From the NCBI GenBank assembly GCA_963678675.1, contig OY783195.1, positions 20,354,912 through 20,418,911 of the forward strand: a stretch of DNA of 64,000 nt, in the 5' to 3' direction. Both the position numbers and the translations under genes were made by a program. Numbering within the stretch: the stretch's first letter is position 1; the number at the start of each line of letters is the position of its first letter. The notes below the pieces were generated by a model, which was not told the origin of the DNA, ran no database searches, and worked only from the letters and a program-made list of their open reading frames with translations. The stretch is from Xiphydria camelus (Eukaryota; Arthropoda; Insecta; Hymenoptera; Xiphydriidae). Shown here in pieces: positions 55,320 through 64,000 of this stretch.

Positions 55320-55669
55320 TATCTCGTTAATACTATCCGCATGCTTTGCAAACAGTCTTTTTATCTACAATTTCAATAGATATTTTCTTGCTAAAAAAGT
55401 CAATAAAGGACAAATAAAAGTAACTATCGATTTTAAGCAACTGAAAAAGTCATACAAAATTGTAAATTATATCTGAAATATCATAAATAGTTTTATTTTG
55501 GTAATATCTTGTTTCCTTCATACGAGAAATAAATATTTCAGTATTAAATTAGGGATGGATTCAGCAACATACCGATAATGTTATTGTGGAATACAAATGA
55601 CGGATTTCAAGAATTAACATTTCATTTCCAATATATTAGTCTACTATGATATCTAGTAATTGAGAGGTA

Positions 55670-55908
55670 TAGATGCAAAAACCGCCAAGTCACATTTTTG
55701 TGAAATCCGTGTCAGACACGGGAATTTGTTCCTTATAAGTACGTGCAGTTGCAAGCGTATTTTCTACCTTATATTATTAACTATTTAAGGTGGAATTTGC
55801 ACCTAAATTATGCTCGACCTTATGCACGTACTTATAAAAAACAAATTCCCGTATCAAACTCAGACTTCACAAAAATATGACTATGTGACTTGGCGGCTTT
55901 TACATCTA
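55670..55908. mobile_element. 239-bp TA inverted-repeat MITE
   Basis: TAGATGCAAAAACCGCCAAG at the left and CTTGGCGGCTTTTACATCTA at the right are flanked by TA. The arms contain GGGAATTTGTT and TATAAGTACGTGCA. Confidence 0.85.
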
Positions 55909-56032
55909 TACCCCGCAATTTAAAAATGATGTAACAGAATACTAATAATAAGCGAATTAATGGACTCACAAATTTTTATTTACCCTATAAGTTACTTGAA
56001 ATGGAATAAAATCATTACAAATTTCGAGAGCA

Positions 56033-56100
56033 CTGGGTAGCTCCGTAGTCGAGGCGCCGATTTCCTACGTAGAGCACTCGGGTCCAAATCCCCAAGAACC
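56033..56100 (+). ncRNA. tRNA-like segment
   Basis: GGGTAGCTCCGTAGTCGAGG is A-box-like and GGGTCCAAATCCC B-box-like. Acceptor pairing is not seen. It is probably a tRNA-derived repeat head. Confidence 0.35.
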
Positions 56101-58506
56101 TAACTACGACATAAGAAATCATGTATCGATCCGAGTGTTTTTTTAAAAAATATTTCAGCAATATATATTATTAGCGAGTGATATGTGTTGCCCCAAAACA
56201 TTCTTTTAATGACTTGAGACAACCTCTGTGAATACTATGAACATCCGGTTATGCACGCTTCCATGTACATTACGTTAACACTTCCATAACGACAGGGCGC
56301 ACACTTCATGAACGCTATGCAAGTATTAAGTTTACACCTTACGCTTTACACTTCATGTTCAAAAATACGGTTCCTGAGTGAAAAATCCATATTCCGCTAA
56401 CGCTTGGCGAACACTTTCCGAATGTTTTGATTTGTTATCTTCCAGCACACTCAGTCCACGCTTTATTTTCGCCAGGGTACGTAGATCGATAAATAGATAC
56501 AGATAGATAGATAACGCCTCAACAGATATTTAAAATAAGAGCCACAAAGAGAATTAAGTGAAAGTAGGAAGTGACATTATGGGAAATATGACCAAGCCAC
56601 AACTTTGCCATTTTCCTTGAAATAGTTCGGCAGTCTTTTGCTTCCTTTTGTTCTCGGAGCTCGTCCAATGGGGATCAGTTTCGCGATAACGTTGCCTTCA
56701 TACTGATCGATCGCCATTCATACTGTAGAACTATATGCAATAGTATGTGCATGTATCAGACCGTGCATCGTGCATCTCGAAATTATTTGGTTAGGTATTT
56801 TTAACAATATTTCGGCCTCCTGTTGCTCTGAATTTGACGAATTAATAATCATATCTTCCTTTCTGTTTTTCAAACTCTAGTTGTTCAGGATTAAGCCTCT
56901 GCCAGTGTTAGTAAGTACCACCACTTGATCTGGTGTGATTGGACTGCTGTAGTTAGAAAAGCTGTACGTCTCACCTACATGTATACACGTGTGTGCCTAT
57001 ATTTGATACGTAGGATTCTGTAACTTTTTCATATTGATTTTTAGCTCATTATGCGGCAGTTTTCGAAAGATTTAATTGTATACACATAAACTCGGCATGC
57101 TGCCTAGCAAGCGTAGCGTGTTTAATGTTTTTCCTTTTCGCTCGCTATTCACTCGGAACTCATTTACTCAAACGACTTCTAGATCGCGTGACGTCGCGAT
57201 AATGAGAGTGAAAGAGGAGATGATGTCTCTTTTCCCATTTTCGTTCGAATTATCGCGCTGAAAATATTGGAAAAACCTCACGTAAAATGAGCGGTCATTT
57301 GACCGAATTTTCCGGATTTGACCTCCTCTCATCGATGCTCGACAAATTATTTCAAGTCGGCTAATGCAGTTCGAATGTGTAATCCGCGATCTACGAAACT
57401 CTAACATAAACGAGTGTTGACGTCCATTTTAATTTTTAGTTTGAAAAGTCGACAAGAATATTACCCTACGAGTAGTATCGTTCTCTTATACCGCTAAGCA
57501 AGTTCCGTAGTCTCTCTCTTAGCAATAATGTTGCTTGGTCCCGTAACGCTCCCGCGCCCCTCTCGTGTAACTCTCTTCTTTATAATCCATTCTCGTTCTA
57601 AGATGTCACAATCAGTTCAACGAAATCTGCTTCATCAAAGAACGCCACGTGTTGCCCTACAAATTTTTTAACTCATCAAACCTTACACCATCACGCGTAA
57701 CTTCGTACTGCTGTATAGCAAATTTATCTATTATGTATATGTGTGGATTCGAGTTTATAGTATAGAGAGTTGCGCAAGTGTAAATGAGAATCTCTCTGAG
57801 ATACTCGTACAATGCCTGGAAGAAAAAATATGGTACGGTTTGCTAAAATTTACAATAACCGAGTACCGCGATATAAGTAGAAATCTGAGACATACTGTTA
57901 AATTTTCATTACATTTTGTGATACGTATTAAAAAAAATGCCAGTAATGCGGCCAATAATATAGTTACGTGTTACTTCAGTACTACTAATTTTTATATAAA
58001 TTTCAGTAAATTGTGCCGTCTTTCTTCATATGAACGACTTAACTTCAATTTCATCTCACTTCTGATTCAAATTTAACTTCTAGATGAAAACCTCCACAAA
58101 TAGCATTCGTCCTTTAACGGCTTATCTGGAAGTTAAATTTTATCCTAAGGTGAAGAAATCGTCACAATTAGAGTATTGCTATCCCCCCCACACACTCTAA
58201 CTCTCGCAGACTTTTATACCCTCCCCCCAATATTTTTAATAGAGATTCATTTCTTAAGCATCTTCTAGTGTTGCAAATGGAACCTCGTTCACTTTTATCG
58301 TCTCCTATATGCTACAAACTAATCTCCAGCTTGTATTGCATAAAGTATAGAATTTCCATCTCAAACCGAACAGTTTTATTTTACAAAGGGAGACTGGAGG
58401 CAGTTATAACAGGTATTGCCATGAAAATAAGTAAGAATGGAAGACCGAATTCCTGCTACAATAATCCTCGATTTCCCATAATTTTATCCTTATGGTATTT
58501 TGGCAG
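56101..58506. other. CASK intron, no recognised repeat or gene
   Basis: This is the largest stretch free of visible transposons, directly upstream of the SH3 exon. Short runs such as CCCCCCCACACACTC near 58175 are present. Regulatory content cannot be judged from sequence alone. Confidence 0.5.
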
Positions 58507-58578
58507 GGAATGCTCGAAATTTTAATTCGAGCAGGCATTGCGAAAGATCAAAGTAGAATCCGGAGCACTATTATACAG
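58507..58578 (+). CDS. Candidate small cassette exon of CASK
   Basis: A T-rich stretch ending in TTTTGGCAG is followed by exactly 72 nt (24 codons, phase 0 at both borders), then the donor GTATCA. The peptide would begin GMLEILIRAGIAKD and end STIIQ. It lies 605 bp before the SH3 exon, and its phase would allow insertion between the PDZ linker and SH3 without changing frame. Known CASK genes carry variable linker insertions at this point, but I do not recognise this sequence. The polypyrimidine tract is interrupted and the donor is weak, so a chance match is quite possible. Confidence 0.22.
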
Positions 58579-59183
58579 GTATCACAAGAATCGGGCTCTG
58601 AGAAAGCTCGACTAAATACATTTGCGTGTGTGTCTGTGTCTATCGATTCGAGATGTGAAATTCCGTATGTAGATACGCGCCTAAATTGACCGATGCTTTT
58701 AGCTTATTTCGATTGTTGTTTGCAACTTCTTTCTGGAACGACCACTTCCTCTTTTCCTTATTGAATATTTACTGCTTCTACTCTATGCAACGGATGTTAT
58801 GCTCCGTATGTATAAATGCAAAAATTGCTGTGAAACGAATCACATCGCCAAGCTTACATTTTCTAGGAATGTGCGAAACTAGTTATCGAAATGTAGAAAA
58901 GTTTGATCAAATTCGTATGATTATATTATACTTTACAAGGAAATACTGTGAACTGATCGACTTCCGAGAGAGAGGGAGAGATATGTTTCTCGCCAATGAC
59001 TGACAATCCCCTTTTGAATTATATCGAAGAGATTAATCTAGGCTGAATTGCTTTACGATCCGCCTAATCGCTCGCCTCTAGTTATCACGACCCGCCGTAA
59101 TGAGCACATCAATTCGAGCTTTCTTATTGACATATACGATAGTCCTTTGAGGTTTATTCATTGGCAATTTGTTTTTTTTGCAG

Positions 59184-59421
59184 ATTTTTGTGCGTGCTCA
59201 GTTCGACTACGACCCTCTGGAAGATGAATTGATCCCGTGCGCGCAGGCAGGAATCGCCTTCAAGACCGGAGACATTCTGCAAATCATCAGCAAAGATGAT
59301 CATCATTGGTGGCAGGCGCGAAAGGACAATGCGGCTGGCTCCGCGGGTCTCATTCCGTCGCCCGAACTTCAGGAATGGCGCACAGCGTGTATGGCCATGG
59401 AAAAAACTAAACAGGAACAAG
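59184..59421 (+). CDS. CASK: CASK exon: SH3 domain
   Basis: The exon starts after TTTTTTTTGCAG and encodes 79 residues plus one base. It holds the CASK SH3 domain: [11 protein letters not shown] (ALYDY-like motif), [31 protein letters not shown] (WW motif) and [13 protein letters not shown], ending MEKTKQEQ. The donor is GTAAGC at 59422, leaving phase 1 into the next exon (the hinge and guanylate-kinase domain), which lies beyond 64000. SH3 and GK fold together in MAGUK proteins. The acceptor frame (phase 0) matches the preceding PDZ-linker exon across a 37.2-kb, repeat-filled intron. No frameshift or stop is present, consistent with a functional gene. Confidence 0.97.
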
Positions 59422-59588
59422 GTAAGCGATAGTTTCATTAAATTAAGCTGTTTCAACTTCTAAATGTAAAAGTGTAAGAATCTCTCCATCGGAGGATGGA
59501 CTTTATGAGTATATATAGGGTATAATGCCTAACAAAGCTGAAACAGGAGGTGTTTAATTCTCTTCAGCGTTAGTACATTGACCAATTA

Positions 59589-60835
59589 GGCCCAGCGCCC
59601 ACGGTGCGACTGTTTTGAGACAAAGGTTGCAAATCAGTTGAGTTTGTAACTGTTTTCTAACCTCGGCAGCGTATAGAAGTGTTGACCTGCACACGAGTCG
59701 ATTCGAATGAAACTAGTTTGCAATCAGTTGTATGCGACCATGTTTCCGCGGTCGCAGTTGCGTTGCAGTTTAAGTTGCCCCGAATCTCAAGGTGCTCACC
59801 GTCAGCGTAGCGGTATATGTCGGGTATCTAGGCCGCGAATCCACTCGCGTTCTCACACCTGTCTTTGGGGCCGGGATTAGATTATAAAAGATCTTTTACA
59901 AAGATCTCTTTTATAAAATATATTTGACTAAAAATTTGACTAACATATGAAATTTTATAAAACATTTCTGCTATAAAAGCTGTTTTAGTAAAAGTAATAG
60001 GAAACTGCTACATTTTACAAAACTTCTACCCTAGCTTCTACCCTGATGCGACACATCAATGCATCAGGGAGAGCGGGCATGCAGCTGCGTGCGGGGTTTT
60101 TCCTGAAATGGAGGCATTTCCTCGACTTCGAATTACGGGCATCCCCGGTCAATTCCTTGCGTACCCAGGCCGATTATAAGGATTATAACCGGCCGGATTG
60201 GGATGCAGGTATTCGATCCAACCAAGGGCCCGTTTACGCCGAGCGTTTGCTTTATTTCTTCTTTTTCAGTATTAACCCTTAATTGGTGAGGTGCGGTCTC
60301 ACAGCCGGCGCACGGGATAAAGATGTGATTTACAGGTATAAATTCGTTGCTGTTTATTGCTTACGATTGCCGAACTTCTTGTTCTTCAATTTCTGATTCA
60401 GAAATATGGTGATCTGTCATGTACCAATAGGGTGAGGATTAGGCGGAGTTATACAATTGTAGGCGTTTCCAATAGCCGGTAAATCACGTCTTTATCCCGT
60501 GCGCCGGCTGTGAGACCGCACCTCACCAGTTAAGGGTTAAACTTGTTACTATAATTGCACTGACTGTCGCGCCACAGGCAAGTAAACGGTCACCCATTTT
60601 TACTGATAATAGTGGTAAAACATTCGAAACAGTGTAATATATGTACTCAACTTCTTTAAAATAAATGGTACCTATAAAATAAATTTTGTAAAAGATATGA
60701 TAACTGATTAAAACTGATTTACAATGAGTCGAATTCGTGTGCGCGCCGAAGTTTCATTTTGGTTGTAAACTGGTTGTAGAGTAAACTAGTTTGCAACCTT
60801 TATCTCAAAACAGTCGCACTGTACGTCGCTGGGCC
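59589..60835. mobile_element. PIF/Harbinger-like element, 1,247 bp, TTA duplication
   Basis: The ends GGCCCAGCGCCCACGGTG and GTACGTCGCTGGGCC continue as CGACTGTTTTGAGAYAAAGG on both arms. TTA is duplicated at 59586-59588 and 60836-60838. GGCCC ends with a 3-bp TTA target are typical of PIF/Harbinger. No transposase frame; a TTAA MITE is nested inside. It begins 167 bp after the SH3 exon. Confidence 0.82.
60276..60537. mobile_element. 262-bp piggyBac-like MITE, TTAA duplication
   Basis: The ends CCCTTAATTGGTGAGGTGCG and CGCACCTCACCAGTTAAGGG lie between TTAA at 60272-60275 and 60538-60541. The arms share CAGCCGGCGCACGGGATAAA. Confidence 0.9.
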
Positions 60836-60939
60836 TTACATGATTTCCTATCATCCCCGTTCCACGAAACCCACTTGGCTACCAACTCCTTGTCAAAGTG
60901 AGGGGATCATAGGAAGTCATATCCTCTTTGGACTCATCT

Positions 60940-60970
60940 TCTATATATATAAAAATGAATGTTTGTCTGG

Positions 60971-61004
<34 letters not shown>

Positions 61005-62047
61005 GTCTGTCTGTCTGTCTGTATGTCTCGTATGCCTTCCTAAACCGTTCATCCGATTGCGATGAAAAGTTGGGGAATGGTTGGACGCATGTCCGCGAAG
61101 GTTTCTGAGTTAGTAAATCTTATAAAAAGTGTTCAAAAAGTACTGGTACTAATGATTATTATGCCTTCCTAAACCGTTCATCCGATTGCGATGAAAAGTT
61201 GGGGAATGGTTGGACGCATGCCCGCAAAGGTTTTTGAGTTAGTAAATCTTATACAGGGTGTTCAAAAAGTACCGGTACGGATGATTATTATGCCTTCCTA
61301 AACCGTTCATCCGATTGCGATGAAAATTTGGGGAACAGTTGGACGCATATCCGCGAAGGTTTGAGTTAGTAAATCTTATACAGGGTGTTCAAAAAGTACA
61401 GGTACGGATGATTATTTGCCTTCCTAAACCGTTCATCCGATTGCGATGAAACTTTGGGGAATGGTTGGACGCATGCCCGCGAAGGTTTCTGAATTAGTAA
61501 ACCTTATAAAAGGTGTTCAAAAAGTACCGGTACTGATGATTATTATGCCTTCCTAAACCGTTCATCCGATTGCGATGAAAAGTTGGGAAATGGTTGGACG
61601 CATGCCCGCGAAGGTTTCTGAGTTAGTAAATCTTATACAGGGTGTTCAAAAAGTGCCGGTACGGATGATTATTATGCCTTCCTAAACCGTTCATCCGATT
61701 GCGATGAAAATTTGGGGAACAGTTGGACGCATATCCGCGAAGGTTTCTGAGTTAGTAAATCTTATACAGGGTGTTCAAAAAGTCGAACTATACTTGACCT
61801 AAATTTGACCTCCGCTGACAATAAAGGTAACATGAAAAAAAATGGTCAAGGACACATTTGAACGTGAAAAAAAATTAATTTGACCTCGATATAACATTGA
61901 AGGTCATGGTCAAGGTCAAATCCAATATGACCATTGCGTAGCCCGGGAAAAATACTAAAAGTTTTGTATTAAAAATGTATTTAAACAATGGTGGACGGAC
62001 AAAATCAATCCACAATCTACCCGTGCGAAGCTGGGACGGGCTGCTAG
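60940..62047 (+). mobile_element. Helitron copy C, non-autonomous
   Basis: It starts TCTATATATATAAAAATG with a long (TCTG)n run, has six 129-bp tandem units (61032-61790) and ends with the CCCGT...ACGGG hairpin and CTGCTAG before T. The TTGACC-rich tail matches copy A. It has no protein domain. Confidence 0.9.
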
Positions 62048-62102
62048 TGTAACATAAATGTGTGCAATTTTAATTTGTTTGATTTAGCGCCATCTAGGTT
62101 AT

Positions 62103-62158
62103 TATTTTATATTATTATTTATTATTATTATATTATTATTATATATTATTATAGTTAT
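62103..62158. repeat. (TTA)n microsatellite
   Basis: This is an imperfect TTA/ATT run shortly after Helitron C. Confidence 0.85.
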
Positions 62159-62337
62159 TGCGCCAAATTCAATTTGTGTAAACGGTAAGGTCAAAAAATG
62201 ACTCAATATTTTGTACACAAATGTGTATCGAGGGTCCGAAGAGGATATAATTGGTCAGTTTATAAGCTCTGAACAGAAGCTTATTAGGTTCCTGCTGTTT
62301 CAGCCCTTTGGCCATCACACCTTGTACATTTGTATAT

Positions 62338-63100
62338 ACAGGGTGTCCGGCCACTTACGGACTAACCGATGTAGCAATATTCAACGAGATTGATAAGCCT
62401 CACCACTGCAGATTTGCTTTGCGATTTTTCCCCGTATTATGTTCACTCTAAAAGCTCTCCAGTTTCATAAACAAATTTTTTATCATGGCGTTCAATATTT
62501 TTAATTCTTGAACAAATTCTCCAGTCTTCTGAGAAGTTATAACGTTACAAAGTTCAAAGCTCGTTCGATAGTGGTAACATTTTGCTTACTACCTACCTAT
62601 AACACTTCAAACATTTTTTTACATGAATCATTTTAAAGCTGGTTCAAATTTTACAAGAAACATTAGAATATTCCCCAATGAAAAAAATTACTTCAAAAGT
62701 GATCATAATTTTTTCCGAAATTTCTCTTAATAATTGCGGAAAAAATTAATTTCACTCTTTTGAAGTAACTTTCATTTATTCGAGAATATTCTAATATTTC
62801 TTGCAGAACTTTAACCAGATTAAAAAATTATTTTTGTTAAAAATATGTTTAAAGTTCATAAAAAATAGTAAACCAAATTTTACGACTTTTAGATAAGTCA
62901 AACTGGCTGTAACTTCTCAAAAGATTTTTGGGAAATATTTCAGAATTTTAAAAAATAGCGTTTTTCGGTCGTCTTAAAAAAATCATAATTCATGAATGTC
63001 ATGGTGAAAAAATTTGTTTAAAAAACTTAAGCCCTTTTAGGGTAAGCATAACATGGAAAAAAATCGCAAATTAAATCCACGGTGGTGAAGGTTAGGGGAT
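62338..63100. repeat. Probable TA-element remnant with internal inverted repeat
   Basis: ACAGGGTGTCCGGCCACTTA at 62338 looks like a mariner-type left end. Arms at about 62640-62720 and 62745-62820 are inverted (AGAATATTC, ACTTCAAAAGTGA). No right end is recognised. Confidence 0.45.
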
Positions 63101-64000
63101 TGTTGATCTGTCGTGGAACATCCTATTCGAAGCGTGTCGTCGAATGAGATAAAAAGGATTGACGTCAATTTCGAATGATTTAGAGATTACAATAACATTC
63201 TGTTGTTGCGCAAGTTACTAATGGCATCAATTTTAGGCATTTTTCCAAAAGAATGGTATTCTTGTTTACGCGTAAAAAATGTTATCTGTATTCCGCCGTA
63301 ATGTTACGTTTTTCTATAGTTTCTAAGTATTCGAAGTTCTCCACAATCAATCTAATATTATAAAATAAAAGTGCACGCATAAATCAAATATTCTAATTGT
63401 CCTTGTGATCGAAAAGACTCGTTATTCTATCGTTAGATTTTGCTGCATACAATTAGAAAAGAGAGATACTTGAATTGTATCAAACTTTATTAAGATTTTA
63501 ACAAGTTTATTCGCCATTCGTCACGCTTTAATGTCCCAGCAGATCATACGATCTTACATCGCGTTAACCCTTTCAATCACGAATTTTTATTTTTACAGCC
63601 ATACAATTGATAATGTATATTCCAGCTCTTCGATGCTTTAAATTTTAATTTTTTTTAATGAAACAAATTTTGTTTTCATAAATTTAATTTTTTTAGTTTA
63701 TTTATAAATTTAATTTTTAATTTGTATGGCGATATATGCCTTATACGTTCGTTACAATGTCCACGAATGTACTTTTTGTGAACAAACGGTCAAAAAATTC
63801 TAATTTATGACCTTATATATACATTAATCCACCGCGTGTCCACATTTGTGGTCACCATGAGCGAAAGGGTTAAGGGGAGATTCTCTCAGATTCGGACGAA
63901 ACTAAAGCAAAGTTTGAGAATTTTTTGTGGGATAATGAAAAGACATACGAACTTCCGGATTTGATGGTTTTATTTGTTCATTATTCTAAAATGCTCGGAA
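63101..64000. other. CASK intron to window end, no gene seen
   Basis: AT-rich. The next CASK exon (hinge and guanylate-kinase part) is not within the window as far as I can read. Confidence 0.5.

Overview
The window looks like euchromatic DNA from an insect, probably (but not provably) a hymenopteran. It holds one host gene, on the + strand. Three coding exons of the membrane-associated guanylate kinase CASK can be read: the first part of the PDZ domain (9080-9244), the end of the PDZ domain (21961-22029) and the SH3 domain (59184-59421). They are separated by introns of 12.7 kb and 37.2 kb. The kinase and L27 exons must lie upstream and the guanylate-kinase exons downstream. Two further stretches could be CASK sequence: an open continuation of the second PDZ exon to a stop at 22266, and a 72-nt phase-0/0 candidate cassette exon at 58507-58578.

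Nearly everything else is transposon sequence of many classes, often nested. From left to right: a decayed Ty3/gypsy retrotransposon in antisense (1-8396), interrupted by a 2.6-kb terminal-inverted-repeat (TIR) element with a perfect 4-bp target duplication (548-3179) that itself carries a Helitron (1202-~2475). After the first PDZ exon come foldback elements and minisatellites (9.4-14.7 kb), then a relic two-gene ISL2EU-like transposon with convergent transposase and YqaJ-nuclease remnants (about 15.1-18.9 kb). Next is a TIR element with a 532-bp solo LTR inside it (20681-21890).

After the second PDZ exon there is a long foldback carrying tRNA-like sequence (23.7-24.5 kb). The 26.9-33.9 kb block is a four-level nest: an outer inverted repeat, an AGGTGA-rich element, a Helitron with a helicase remnant, and a 212-bp TA element cut precisely into the helicase reading frame. 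The same block holds an R1-clade LINE fragment. It is followed by TA-duplicating foldbacks (34.4-36.7 kb), a piggyBac relic abutting a second TTAA element (38.6-40.2 kb), further TA foldbacks (43.9-46.2 kb) and a GC-rich 1,078-bp solo LTR (48003-49080). A large foldback with a 133-bp tandem array occupies about 52.0-54.0 kb, and an internally deleted mariner-type element lies at 54508-55217. After the SH3 exon come a Harbinger-like element (59589-60835) and a third Helitron (60940-62047).

CASK is the only gene expected to encode a conserved cellular protein. All transposon proteins seen are broken by stops, frameshifts or deletions. Exact insertion boundaries are reported only where target duplications or an uninterrupted reading frame or repeat fix them. 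No database search was available, so family names rest on recognised motifs.
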